DNA of 64,000 nucleotides from Halomonas sp. 7T. Its GTDB lineage: Bacteria > Pseudomonadota > Gammaproteobacteria > Pseudomonadales > Halomonadaceae. The notes under the pieces were generated by a model that saw only the letters and a list, made by a program, of their open reading frames with translations, was not told the origin of the DNA and ran no database searches. The stretch covers positions 434,001-498,000 of the forward strand of contig NZ_CP087112.1 in the NCBI RefSeq assembly GCF_025643255.1, read 5' to 3'. The stretch's first letter is position 1. Each line of letters starts with the position of its first letter. Positions 11,231-19,732 of this stretch are shown here, piece by piece. Position numbers and translations under genes: made by a program.

Positions 11231-12058
11231 ATGTCTCACGTGCCCCAGCAGCACCGCGCTCGTAAACGCTTTGGTCAGAACTTTCTTCGCGATCTTGGCA
11301 TTATCTCGCGTATCGTCCGCTCAATTGGGCCTCGCGAAGGCGATCGTCTCGTTGAAATTGGCCCTGGCCAAGGGGCGCTTACCGCCCCGTTGCTGGAGGC
11401 GACTGGCAAGCTTGAAGTCATTGAGTTAGATCGCGACCTGATTCCCGGCCTGCGGGTTCAGTTCTTTAACTACCCCGACTTTGTGATTCACGAAGGCGAC
11501 GCGCTGAAGTTTGATTTTGCCGCCCTTAAAGGGGATGGCCCTGCGCTGCGCGTGGTAGGCAACCTGCCCTATAACATCTCCACCCCTCTCATTGTGCACC
11601 TGCTGACCATGGGCACTGCCATTGCCGATATGCACTTTATGCTGCAAAAAGAGGTTGTGGAGCGCTTGGCGGCGGAGCCGGGTAGCACTGACTGGGGTCG
11701 CCTATCAGTGATGGCTCAATATTACTGTCACGTGGATCAGCTGTTTATCGTGCCCCCAGAGGCCTTCGTTCCCCGCCCAAAAGTGGACTCAGCTATTGTC
11801 AGGCTGACACCTCACGACCGTTTGCCTCACGTAGCCGATGACCCGGCGCTGCTGTTCGAGCTGGTCAAGCTTGCCTTTGGTCAGCGGCGTAAAACGCTGC
11901 GCAATAATTTGAAAGGCCGCGTAAGTGCCGCGACCTTAGAGGCGCTGGGGATTGATCCTGCTCGACGCCCGCAAACGTTGAGCGTGGCGGAGTATGTTGC
12001 TATCGCCAACCAAGTGGCGGTTGATGAAGCAAAAAACCTAGGGGAGAGTGACACGTGA
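11231..12058 (+). CDS. rsmA: 16S rRNA dimethyladenosine methyltransferase RsmA (KsgA)
   Basis: SAM-dependent enzyme that dimethylates two adjacent adenosines near the 3' end of 16S rRNA late in 30S maturation. The 275-residue protein has the family start RARKRFGQNFLRD, SAM motif I VEIGPGQGALT, the catalytic motif VVGNLPYNISTPLI and the C-terminal FGQRRKTLRNNLKG. It follows pdxA after a 95-base gap that shows no obvious terminator. Its stop overlaps the GTG of apaG by four bases, as expected for the rsmA-apaG-apaH operon. Confidence 0.96.
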   Translation: MSHVPQQHRARKRFGQNFLRDLGIISRIVRSIGPREGDRLVEIGPGQGALTAPLLEATGKLEVIELDRDLIPGLRVQFFNYPDFVIHEGDALKFDFAALKGDGPALRVVGNLPYNISTPLIVHLLTMGTAIADMHFMLQKEVVERLAAEPGSTDWGRLSVMAQYYCHVDQLFIVPPEAFVPRPKVDSAIVRLTPHDRLPHVADDPALLFELVKLAFGQRRKTLRNNLKGRVSAATLEALGIDPARRPQTLSVAEYVAIANQVAVDEAKNLGESDT

Positions 12059-12432
12059 GTGACCTAGCCATTGAGGTCAGCGTAGCTCCCGAGTACCGTT
12101 TGGACGAGTCAAGCGATGCCGAATCGCGCTATGTCTTCAGCTATACCGTCACGGTACATAACCAAAGCCCTCACAGTGTGCAACTAATGGCGCGCTACTG
12201 GAAAATTACCCAAGGCAGTGGCGATAGCCAGGAAGTGCGTGGGAAAGGCGTGGTCGGGCAGCAGCCGTTGATTGGTCCAGGTCAGCGTTTTCGGTACACC
12301 AGCCGGGCTATTCTGCAAACGCCAGTGGGGGTCATGGAAGGTGCCTACACAATGCTCAACACCTATACCCAGCGCGCGTTTGACGTGCCTGTCGCGCCTT
12401 TTCGGCTAGCGGTGCCGCGCCAGCTTCATTGA
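12055..12432 (+). CDS. apaG: ApaG protein (Co2+/Mg2+ efflux-associated domain)
   Basis: Small 125-residue fibronectin-III-like protein, exactly the family length. Recognisable stretches are RYVFSYTVTVHN, LMARYWKITQG, VRGKGVVGQQPLIGPG and the C-terminal FRLAVPRQLH. The biochemical function is not firmly settled. The gene is always near apaH, and mutants in enterobacteria have been linked to cobalt and magnesium phenotypes. It starts with GTG inside the rsmA stop (GTGA overlap). Confidence 0.95.
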   Translation: MSDLAIEVSVAPEYRLDESSDAESRYVFSYTVTVHNQSPHSVQLMARYWKITQGSGDSQEVRGKGVVGQQPLIGPGQRFRYTSRAILQTPVGVMEGAYTMLNTYTQRAFDVPVAPFRLAVPRQLH

Positions 12433-12455
12433 TTATCTGCTAGAGGGTGACGCCT

Positions 12456-13268
12456 ATGAGCACGTATGTGATTGGCGATCTACACGGCTGCCATGCTGAA
12501 TTTGTCAGCCTGCTTGAGCAGCTGAACTTTAATCCGGCCAAGGATGCGCTCTGGCTGGTAGGTGATGTCATCAACCGAGGGCCCGGCTCGCTTGCTTGTC
12601 TACGCGAGGCAAAAGCGCTGGGCAGTAGGTGCGTGCTGGGTAACCACGATTTCCATCTGTTGGTGGTGGCCCGCGGGGGCGGCACGCTAAAAAAACACGA
12701 TACCCTGAACGATATTCTCACCGCGCCAGACCGCGAAGGGCTGCTGGATTGGCTGCAAAGCCAGCCTCTGGCTATCCAGGACAGTAATACGCTGATGACA
12801 CATGCCGGCGTTTTACCCACCTGGAGCGCCCAGCAAACGCTATCGCTAAGCCAAGAGGTGCAGGCAGCGCTGACGGGGGAGCGCTCTGGGGAATTCCTAA
12901 CCCAGCTGTTTGGTAACCAGCCGGACCGCTTTGATAACGCATTAGAGGGCGTTGACCGCCTGCGCTGCATCGTCAATGTGTTAACGCGCATGCGCTTTAT
13001 TGATGACCAGGGGCGGCTGGACTTTGCTGCAAAAGAGGGGCTGGATAGTGCCCCAGTAGGGTTTTATCCCTGGTTTCAGTACCCAAGAGGCGACGCGCTG
13101 CAGCTGCTATTTGGGCATTGGGCGGCGTTAGAAGGCCGAACGCCGAGTTCAAAGGTTAACGCTAGCGCCATCGATACGGGGTGTGTTTGGGGTGGTTCAC
13201 TGACCGCGCTCAACCTCGATACTGGCGAGCGAACCAGTGTGCCCAGCCAGCAACCGGGAGGCCGTTAA
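12456..13268 (+). CDS. apaH: Symmetrical bis(5'-nucleosyl)-tetraphosphatase (ApaH)
   Basis: Metallophosphatase that cleaves Ap4A to two ADP; it also removes Np4 caps from RNA in E. coli. The phosphoesterase signature is intact: [31 protein letters not shown] and [12 protein letters not shown]. The protein is 270 residues against 280 in E. coli. ATG 12456, preceded by GAGGGTGA, is preferred to an in-frame GTG nine bases upstream. It forms the last part of the rsmA-apaG-apaH group, and cca follows after one base. Confidence 0.95.
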   Translation: MSTYVIGDLHGCHAEFVSLLEQLNFNPAKDALWLVGDVINRGPGSLACLREAKALGSRCVLGNHDFHLLVVARGGGTLKKHDTLNDILTAPDREGLLDWLQSQPLAIQDSNTLMTHAGVLPTWSAQQTLSLSQEVQAALTGERSGEFLTQLFGNQPDRFDNALEGVDRLRCIVNVLTRMRFIDDQGRLDFAAKEGLDSAPVGFYPWFQYPRGDALQLLFGHWAALEGRTPSSKVNASAIDTGCVWGGSLTALNLDTGERTSVPSQQPGGR

Positions 13269-13269
13269 C

Positions 13270-14385
13270 GTGTTTAAGGAAGACCCCAGATTAAAAGGGC
13301 TTGAGGTGTATCGGGTAGGAGGGGCTGTACGCGATGAGCTGCTGGGCTGGCCGGTTTATGATAACGACTGGGTGGTGGTCGGCGCGACGCCAGACATGAT
13401 GCGTAAGCGGGGTTTCAAGCCCGTCGGTCGTGACTTTCCCGTATTCCTGCACCCAGAGACCTCGGAGGAGTATGCGTTAGCTCGCACCGAGCGCAAGTCA
13501 GGGCATGGCTATGGCGGTTTTGAGGTGCACGCGAGTCCCGATGTTACTTTGGAAGAGGATTTGCTGCGTCGAGACTTAACCATCAATGCCATTGCTCAGC
13601 GAGCCGACGGGGAGCTCACCGACCCGTTTCATGGCCAGCAAGATATTCAACATCGTTTGCTACGCCATGTGTCGCCAGCATTTAGCGAAGACCCGTTGCG
13701 GGTGCTGCGTACCGCTCGCTTTCTGGCGCGCTATGCCAATCTGGGGTTCACCATCGCCGCTGAAACACTCGATTTAATGCAGCAAGTGAGCCGTAGCGGT
13801 GAACTTGAACACTTGGCAGCAGAGCGGGTGTGGGTTGAAACCGAAAAAGCACTGGCTGAACCAAGCCCCGATATCTATTTCACAACGCTGCAACGCTGCG
13901 GCGCATTGACCGTGTGGTGGCCAGAGCTACATGACCACCTGTCGGCAGGCTTAACGCGACTGGCGCAAGCGCCAGAGCCGGCGCTTGCGCCCTTGGCCTA
14001 TTGGCGCTACGCACTGCTTGTCTCGGTGCTGGATGACGCACAACGCGATGCCATCGCTCAGCGGCTTCGCTTGCCTAACGCCGTGGCCCAACTTGCTCGC
14101 CACGCGGCGCTTAGTCTTAACCTGATGGCGGCACCGCTAACGGATGAGCGCGTGCTGCACTGGTTGGAGCGTTTAGATGGGTGGCGAAAGCCCGAGCAGG
14201 TTGAGGCGCAGCTACAGCTGATTCGTCAGTTTAATAGCGAACACGAGGCGCCGCTGCTTCGCGCTTGGAAGAGCGCCAGGGCGGTTAATCCCCAGGCGCT
14301 GGTAAGCGAAGGCTTGCGTGGCGGCGCGCTGGGTGAGGCGCTGCGTGCTAGGCGGCAGGAGGCGGTCGCCGAGGCCCTTGTTTAA
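13270..14385 (+). CDS. cca: CCA tRNA nucleotidyltransferase, without HD domain
   Basis: Adds or repairs the 3' CCA of tRNAs. The class II nucleotidyltransferase core is clear: [20 protein letters not shown] with its DxD-type metal ligands, [22 protein letters not shown] and [17 protein letters not shown]. The C-terminal part is helical with no HD phosphohydrolase motif, unlike the longer E. coli enzyme, which carries phosphatase activity. With 371 residues, the shortness comes from this missing domain. The GTG at 13270 has GGGAGG eight bases upstream and lies just after the apaH stop, which is better than an upstream in-frame start inside apaH. Confidence 0.93.
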   Translation: MFKEDPRLKGLEVYRVGGAVRDELLGWPVYDNDWVVVGATPDMMRKRGFKPVGRDFPVFLHPETSEEYALARTERKSGHGYGGFEVHASPDVTLEEDLLRRDLTINAIAQRADGELTDPFHGQQDIQHRLLRHVSPAFSEDPLRVLRTARFLARYANLGFTIAAETLDLMQQVSRSGELEHLAAERVWVETEKALAEPSPDIYFTTLQRCGALTVWWPELHDHLSAGLTRLAQAPEPALAPLAYWRYALLVSVLDDAQRDAIAQRLRLPNAVAQLARHAALSLNLMAAPLTDERVLHWLERLDGWRKPEQVEAQLQLIRQFNSEHEAPLLRAWKSARAVNPQALVSEGLRGGALGEALRARRQEAVAEALV

Positions 14386-14393
14386 CCTAGCAG

Positions 14394-14939
14394 TTACCTT
14401 GCCTGGGCGGTTTGGGGCTGAGGGTCTGCCTGAGAAACCCAGCGGCCGCGCCAGTAAAAATCCACGGCCCAAAGGCGCTGTTTGCCCATCTTAAAACGCT
14501 GCCACAGGGTGGCGTAGGGCGTTGAACAGCTTGGATGGCGCTGTGTAGGAAGCAGCTCGGCTAGCGGCTGCAGTACAAACGCGTTTTGAGTGATTTCAGC
14601 GCGGGGCAGGGGGATGCCGTCTACTATGCCGCTGGCATCGCCCACCGTAAGCAGGTCAATATCCAGCGCTCTGGGGCTACACTTGGTCATTTCGGGGGTG
14701 CGCCCATAGGCTATTTCAAGCTGTTTGGCCCACGCCTGTAGTTCACCCGCTGACCAGTCGCTATAAAAGGCAACCACGGCATTATAAAAATTACGGCTAT
14801 CTTTAAAGCCTACCGGTTCGCTTTCAAAGATACGCGATATTTGTAAATGGCCGAACGTGTCCTCAAGGGCATCGAGACAAAGGCGGATATGTTTGTCGGG
14901 GTAAATATTGCTGCCTAAACTGACGGTCACCAAGCTCAT
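14394..14939 (-). CDS. folK: 2-amino-4-hydroxy-6-hydroxymethyldihydropteridine pyrophosphokinase (FolK/HPPK)
   Basis: Folate pathway kinase that transfers pyrophosphate from ATP to the pterin, ready for FolP. The 181-residue protein has VSLGSNIYPDKHI at the start, the loop region FESEPVGF, NFYNAVVAF and the catalytic stretch SPRALDIDLL with its metal-binding aspartates, then LPRAEITQNAFVLQPLAEL. The last 40 residues are family-variable. It overlaps folB by four bases and converges on cca with eight bases between stops. Confidence 0.94.
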   Translation of the reverse strand: MSLVTVSLGSNIYPDKHIRLCLDALEDTFGHLQISRIFESEPVGFKDSRNFYNAVVAFYSDWSAGELQAWAKQLEIAYGRTPEMTKCSPRALDIDLLTVGDASGIVDGIPLPRAEITQNAFVLQPLAELLPTQRHPSCSTPYATLWQRFKMGKQRLWAVDFYWRGRWVSQADPQPQTAQAR

Positions 14940-15316
14940 GGATGCGTCGCCTCGATGGCCTCCGGTAATTTGCCGCGGGTAATTTCAAGCCCTACGCTGG
15001 AAGCTTGGGGGACAGCGCCGGGCTTGCGCAGTGTCAGCCGTAACCAGCTAATCGAAAACTCGCTGCGTAAACACGCCGCGAGGCGCTCAGCAAACGTTTC
15101 CACTAGTGCGAACTGGTGCTCATTTGCGAACTGCTGGATTCGTTGACAAATAGCGGCATAATCAAGCGTGAGGCGTAAGTCATCTGTGGCCGCTGCAGGT
15201 CGGATATCCGTGGCTAGCGATAAATCTAAGCTCAGCGATTGCGTTATCGTGCGCTCCCAGTCATAGACACCAATCACGGTCTCGACATTGAGTGCTTCGA
15301 TCAAAATACGATCCAC
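14936..15316 (-). CDS. folB: Dihydroneopterin aldolase (FolB)
   Basis: Converts dihydroneopterin to 6-hydroxymethyl-dihydropterin, the step before FolK. The protein, about 126 residues, contains LNVETVIGVYDWERTITQSL, DYAAICQRI and VETFAERLAA, with the C-terminal RKPGAVPQASSVGLEITR (conserved lysine before PGA). The start is ambiguous. A GTG at 15316 has GAGGGG seven bases upstream and gives a family-typical N-terminus; ATG codons at 15322 and 15331 are alternatives. It is translationally coupled to folK and divergent from plsY. Confidence 0.9.
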   Translation of the reverse strand: MDRILIEALNVETVIGVYDWERTITQSLSLDLSLATDIRPAAATDDLRLTLDYAAICQRIQQFANEHQFALVETFAERLAACLRSEFSISWLRLTLRKPGAVPQASSVGLEITRGKLPEAIEATHP

Positions 15317-15433
15317 AGGCATTCCCCTCATGGCAACAAGCGGGCGATTGTACTTGAGGATGGCACCAAACGACAGTAAGGCAATAAACAAGGTGTCGGT
15401 GGAGGATTCCGTCACGCTAAACGTGAGCAGATC

Positions 15434-16003
15434 ATGGTCTTGATAGTGCTAGGTTACCTAAGCGGTAGCTGGCTGGCGGCACTTAGCGTGTGTCGCCTAG
15501 CTGGCGTGGCAGATCCGCGGGTGAACGGTTCCTGTAACCCTGGATTTTCCAACGTGCTGCGCCTGTATGGCCCGCGTTTGGCGGCCGCGACGCTGTTATT
15601 GGATGCGCTAAAAGCGGTGCCCACTGTGTTGGCTGCTAAGTTGCTTGCGCTGCCGGTCTGGTTACAGGGGGCGGTAGGGTTGGCGGTGTTGCTGGGGCAT
15701 AGCTACCCGCTGTGGCATAAATTTCGTGGCGGCAAAGCGGTGGCGAGCGCGTTTGGCGTGCTTTTGGTGCTCGTGCCCAGCGTTGCGCTGCTGAGCGCCC
15801 TGTGCTGGGCGCTACTCGCATGGCGGCTACGCACCGCTGCCGCAGCATCGGTGGTGAGTGCCGTGATTGCGCCCATAGCCTGTTTTTGGTTAGCCCCTAA
15901 TTACGTCAGCGTGGTGGGCGGGTTCAGCCTATTGGTGTTGGCCCGCCACTGGTTAAATATTCGCCGCTTGCATCAAGGAGAAGAGCCTAATCTGCGTGGC
16001 TAA
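15434..16003 (+). CDS. plsY: Glycerol-3-phosphate acyltransferase PlsY
   Basis: Integral membrane enzyme that acylates glycerol-3-phosphate using acyl-phosphate, the first step of phospholipid synthesis. The 189 residues form about five membrane segments. Family motifs are seen: [13 protein letters not shown], where most members have GSGNPGATN, and [17 protein letters not shown]. The cysteine and phenylalanine in the first motif are unusual but the rest is intact. It is divergent from folB. Its last 17 bases overlap the 3' end of tsaD on the other strand. Confidence 0.93.
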   Translation: MVLIVLGYLSGSWLAALSVCRLAGVADPRVNGSCNPGFSNVLRLYGPRLAAATLLLDALKAVPTVLAAKLLALPVWLQGAVGLAVLLGHSYPLWHKFRGGKAVASAFGVLLVLVPSVALLSALCWALLAWRLRTAAAASVVSAVIAPIACFWLAPNYVSVVGGFSLLVLARHWLNIRRLHQGEEPNLRG

Positions 16004-17045
16004 GAGAAGGTGGCGACAGCGTGTCGAGCGGCCAACGAGGCGTTGCTTGCATTATCCCGCTCTTATCGCACTCGCCCGCCGCTAATCGCTGAGCGCCCAC
16101 ATAAGCAATCATAGCGCCATTGTCGGTACAAAAACGGCCTCGCGGGTAGTAAGCCCGGGCATTGCGTTTTTCAGTTTCCAGCGCCAATCTTTCCCGCAGC
16201 CGGGTATTCGCGCTCACCCCGCCGGCCATCACGATGCGTTTTAGACCCGTTTGATCCAGCGCGCGGCGGCACTTAATGACCAGCGTATCCACCACGGCTT
16301 CTTCAAAGGCGCGTGCCACATCAGCTTTCGCCTGTGCATCTAGCTCGCCCGCTGCTTCTAGCTGGCGAATAGCGGTGAGGGTGTGAGTTTTTAACCCGGA
16401 AAAGCTGAAGTCCAGGCCAGGTCGGTCGGTCATGGGGCGGGGAAAGCGGAACCGTTTAGGGTCGCCCTGTTCGGCAAGTTTGGCCACCAGAGGGCCGCCT
16501 GGGTAGGCAAGGCCCAGCATTTTAGCGGCTTTATCAAACGCTTCGCCTGCGGCGTCGTCTACCGATTCGCCCAGTAGCTGGTAGCGGCCTAAGCCCTGTA
16601 CTTCAACAAGCTGCGTATGCCCGCCAGAAACGAGCAGCGCTACAAAGGGGAACTCGGGCGCCTCATCTTCAAGCATGGGGGCGAGTAGATGACCTTCCAT
16701 ATGGTGAACGCCCAGCACGGGTATATCTAGCGCACGTGCCATGCCATGGGCAGTGCTGGCGCCCACCATAAGAGCACCTACTAGGCCAGGGCCTGCGGTA
16801 TAGGCTATGCCATCCAAGTCTTGCCGAGTGAGCTTAGCGTCGCGCAGTACCTGCTCAATGAGCGGCAGCAGCTTGCGGGTATGGTCGCGGGAGGCAAGTT
16901 CTGGCACGACGCCACCATACTCAGCGTGCATGGCAATTTGGCTGTATAGCGCGTCGGCCAACAAACCGCTGCCGCCAGTTTGTGTGGCGTCGTAGATCGC
17001 GACGCCTGTTTCGTCGCAAGACGTTTCAATGCCTAATACGCGCAT
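15987..17045 (-). CDS. tsaD: tRNA N6-adenosine threonylcarbamoyltransferase TsaD
   Basis: Catalytic subunit that, with TsaB and TsaE, transfers threonylcarbamoyl to A37 of ANN-decoding tRNAs. The ASKHA-fold protein of 352 residues starts [19 protein letters not shown]. It has the metal-binding HMEGH (115-119), [13 protein letters not shown], and late motifs [10 protein letters not shown] and [11 protein letters not shown]. The ATG at 17045 matches the family N-terminus; an upstream extension would add 36 residues without family resemblance. It is often found next to rpsU and divergent from it, as here. Confidence 0.96.
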   Translation of the reverse strand: MRVLGIETSCDETGVAIYDATQTGGSGLLADALYSQIAMHAEYGGVVPELASRDHTRKLLPLIEQVLRDAKLTRQDLDGIAYTAGPGLVGALMVGASTAHGMARALDIPVLGVHHMEGHLLAPMLEDEAPEFPFVALLVSGGHTQLVEVQGLGRYQLLGESVDDAAGEAFDKAAKMLGLAYPGGPLVAKLAEQGDPKRFRFPRPMTDRPGLDFSFSGLKTHTLTAIRQLEAAGELDAQAKADVARAFEEAVVDTLVIKCRRALDQTGLKRIVMAGGVSANTRLRERLALETEKRNARAYYPRGRFCTDNGAMIAYVGAQRLAAGECDKSGIMQATPRWPLDTLSPPSLSHAD

Positions 17046-17188
17046 AACAAGGGCACCCGTTGAGATAGTCGTTGAAGTAATCGGAATAAGATCGTCGTAA
17101 AAAGCGTCAGTAATCGTTAAACGGCGTAGTCTAGCATTTGCAAAGATAGTCAACCACGACTAGACTACTGTGCGCTGTAAAACTGGGT

Positions 17189-17213
17189 CGCATACCGCAT
17201 GTTGCAGTATGCG
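17189..17213. promoter_or_regulatory. Perfect inverted repeat between tsaD and rpsU
   Basis: CGCATAC at 17189-17195 and GTATGCG at 17207-17213 form a perfect 7-bp repeat with 11 bases between. It lies in the shared promoter region of tsaD and the rpsU-dnaG-rpoD cluster. It has the geometry of a dimeric repressor site, but the factor is unknown. Confidence 0.4.
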
Positions 17214-17255
17214 TACTATCCGAACTCAAGACTCCTTAAGGTAGGTGAGTGCTTA

Positions 17256-17471
17256 ATGCCTTCTGTAAAAGTACGTGATAACGAGCCGTTTGACGTCGCC
17301 CTGCGTCGCTTCAAGCGTTCTTGCGAAAAAGCCGGTGTTCTCTCTGAAGTACGCCGTCGCGAGCACTACGAGAAGCCGACTGCTGAGCGTAAGCGCAAAG
17401 CGGCAGCTGCCGTAAAACGTCACGCTAAGAAGATCCAGCGTGAACAAAAGCGTTTCGAACGGCTCTATTGA
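17256..17471 (+). CDS. rpsU: 30S ribosomal protein bS21
   Basis: Small basic ribosomal protein of 71 residues, the family length, that takes part in mRNA binding and initiation. The start [20 protein letters not shown] and the basic C-terminus [18 protein letters not shown] are diagnostic. The ATG at 17256 follows an AAGGTAGGTGAG stretch. It is the first gene of the classical rpsU-dnaG-rpoD macromolecular-synthesis cluster. A terminator follows, which may set the much higher level of S21 relative to primase. Confidence 0.97.
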   Translation: MPSVKVRDNEPFDVALRRFKRSCEKAGVLSEVRRREHYEKPTAERKRKAAAAVKRHAKKIQREQKRFERLY

Positions 17472-17524
17472 TCCGTACCTGGGGATAGCCAGCGCTGTTA
17501 GCCGGTTATCTCAAGAGGGATGCC

Positions 17525-17556
17525 AAGCGGCCGCCACTAGGTGGCCGTTTGTTTTT
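17525..17556 (+). terminator. Terminator/attenuator between rpsU and dnaG
   Basis: The stem AAGCGGCC / GGCCGTTT (17525-17532 with 17543-17550, one G-T pair) is followed by GTTTTT. The position matches the partial terminator known between rpsU and dnaG in enterobacteria. Confidence 0.8.
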
Positions 17557-17658
17557 CATTGTTGGTCGTGTGTTTTGCGTTGTTTAAGGTGATCGGGCAC
17601 GCTGCCTGATGACGTTAAACTCGCTTGTAAGCGCTTCGCGCGAGGATGCCCGCAGTTC

Positions 17659-19509
17659 ATGGCAGGCCAGATCCCACAGCGTTTTATTGACGACTTGCTT
17701 GGCCGCGTCGATGTGGTTGAGGTCGTTGGCGAGCGCGTTCAGCTCAAGAAAGCGGGCCGAAACTACGCTGGCTTGTGCCCCTTTCACCAGGAAAAATCGC
17801 CATCGTTTACCGTCAGTGCAGATAAGCAGTTCTACCACTGTTTTGGCTGTGGCGCTCACGGTAATGCGCTGCGTTTTTTAATGGAGTACGACAAGCTGCC
17901 GTTTCCGGAGGCGGTTGAGCAGTTGGCCGGCAGGCTAGGTATCGAGGTGCCAAGAGAGGGCGCTGATGATCCGCGCGCCCAACAGCGTGAGAAAAAGCGC
18001 AAAGAGGGCGTCAACTTGCTTGAGGTGGCCGCCAGTTTCTATCGCGAGCGGCTAAAAATGCAGGAGGGGCAGAGCGCTCAACGCTATTTACAGTCACGCG
18101 GCTTGTCGCCTGAGGTCGTTAGCACTTACGGCATCGGCTATGCGCCGGGAGGCTGGGAAGCGTTAAAACAGCACCTGAATGCTAAAGGTATCAGCGAGCC
18201 AGTCCAGGTGGAGTATGGCCTGCTGATTCATCGCGAGGATACCGGGCGAACCTACGACCGCTTTCGCGACCGGGTGATGTTTCCGATTCGCGATCTGCGT
18301 GGCCGAACGATCGCCTTTGGTGGCCGGGTAATGGGCGATGAGCAGCCTAAGTACCTCAATTCGCCAGAAACGCCTGTTTTTCATAAAGGGCGCGAACTTT
18401 ACGGCCTTTATGAAGCGCGACAAGCGTCCAGTAAGCTGGAACAGTTGGTGATTGTCGAGGGGTATATGGATGTAGTGGCCCTAGCCCAATACGACATCCA
18501 TAATGCCGTCGCGACGCTAGGCACCGCCACCACAGAAGATCATCTTAGCCGCTTGTTTCGGTTGGTGAGTCGCGTGGTTTTCTGCTTTGACGGTGACCGC
18601 GCAGGTAGGCAGGCAGCTAGTCGGGCGCTGGAAACCGCGCTGCCGCAAATGATTGATGGTCGTGAAGCGAGGTTTTTGTTTTTGCCAGAAGGTGACGACC
18701 CTGATTCCTTGGTGCGCCGTGAAGGCACCCAGGCATTTCAGGATCGTGTGACCTGTGCCATGCCGCTTTCCGAGTTTCTCTTTGAACAAGCTGCCCAAGG
18801 GCGTGATCTCAATACAGTGGAAGGCCGTGAGCGGTTTGCGACTCACGTGCTTGAGGCGTTGAGCAAAATTCCCGAAGGCATGCTGAAGTCACTGCTGCTT
18901 GAAGCGCTTGCCAAGCGCAGTGGCCTGGCGCAGGCACAGCTTCAGGAGTTGCTTGCAAAGCGTGCTAGTGCCAAAGAGCGGAACGAGCAGGCGCATTGGG
19001 AGCCTGTGGAGGTGTCGTCAACAGCCCCCGTGCCTGTTGCTAGCCCAGGCCTCAGTGCTCGCTCTCGTCGTCACGGCGCGTCGCAGGTGCTCTCTACGGT
19101 GGGGCGGATTGTGCAATTGCTCCTGCATGAGCCAACGCTGGTAGCAGCGCTGCCGGATACATTGGATTGGTTGCCTGAGGATGAGGAAACACCGCTGTGT
19201 CGAGAGCTGATCGCGCTACTGCGTGCTGGCCGTTATCGAAGCCCTCAAGTGGTGTTAGCCCATTTTCAAGGGAGTCATGAGGGGCAGGTGTTAGCGGCGC
19301 TGGCAAAGCGTGAGCTGCTGATACCGAAAGCGGCGCGGGAAGCGGAACTTGAAGGGCTGATTGCGCATCTGTTGGATAGGCAGCGCAAGCGGTCGCCTCA
19401 GGAAGAGTATGAAGCGCTGATTAATCTAGAGCGTTCTGGTCAAAAGCTTGATCATGCTCAAAGGCAGCGTCTAGCAAGCTTGGTAATGGAGCTTGCCCAA
19501 CGTCATTAG
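17659..19509 (+). CDS. dnaG: DNA primase DnaG
   Basis: Primase that lays RNA primers for replication and works with the DnaB helicase. Domains in order: a zinc ribbon at residues 38-65 (CPFHQEKSPSF and YHCFGCGAHGNAL), an RNA polymerase core with TOPRIM acidic motifs VIVEGYMDVVAL and CFDGDRAGRQAA at about 260-320, and a C-terminal helicase-binding region ending at residue 616. The linker around residues 440-475 is rich in Ser, Pro and Val and is poorly conserved in general. The start follows GAGGA at longer than ideal spacing. It lies between rpsU and rpoD. Confidence 0.97.
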   Translation: MAGQIPQRFIDDLLGRVDVVEVVGERVQLKKAGRNYAGLCPFHQEKSPSFTVSADKQFYHCFGCGAHGNALRFLMEYDKLPFPEAVEQLAGRLGIEVPREGADDPRAQQREKKRKEGVNLLEVAASFYRERLKMQEGQSAQRYLQSRGLSPEVVSTYGIGYAPGGWEALKQHLNAKGISEPVQVEYGLLIHREDTGRTYDRFRDRVMFPIRDLRGRTIAFGGRVMGDEQPKYLNSPETPVFHKGRELYGLYEARQASSKLEQLVIVEGYMDVVALAQYDIHNAVATLGTATTEDHLSRLFRLVSRVVFCFDGDRAGRQAASRALETALPQMIDGREARFLFLPEGDDPDSLVRREGTQAFQDRVTCAMPLSEFLFEQAAQGRDLNTVEGRERFATHVLEALSKIPEGMLKSLLLEALAKRSGLAQAQLQELLAKRASAKERNEQAHWEPVEVSSTAPVPVASPGLSARSRRHGASQVLSTVGRIVQLLLHEPTLVAALPDTLDWLPEDEETPLCRELIALLRAGRYRSPQVVLAHFQGSHEGQVLAALAKRELLIPKAAREAELEGLIAHLLDRQRKRSPQEEYEALINLERSGQKLDHAQRQRLASLVMELAQRH

Positions 19510-19732
19510 CGGTATTTGAGGTTGAGGGGGTTGAATTCCTCGTCTTTGATACCACATAAAGGTCAGTCGCCAAACACTGGCCTAACCGAATAACCTAACA
19601 CACCTGAAAGATCGCGCAAATACGTTCTGCTGGAAAAAAACCAGCTATTTACGCTATACTAATCGGCTTGTTGAGTTTAAACGATTCAGCGCCCCCAGGT
19701 GTTTCATTCTTCTTCGTCGAGATAGGGTTTCT

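Noticed and set aside
17168..17183. LexA-box-like CTGT-N8 sequence upstream of rpsU
   Set aside because: The second half reads AAAC instead of ACAG, so the SOS box consensus is not met.
19629..19645. GCTGG-A7-CCAGC hairpin upstream of rpoD
   Set aside because: Only five base pairs and no T run; too weak to call a terminator between dnaG and rpoD.
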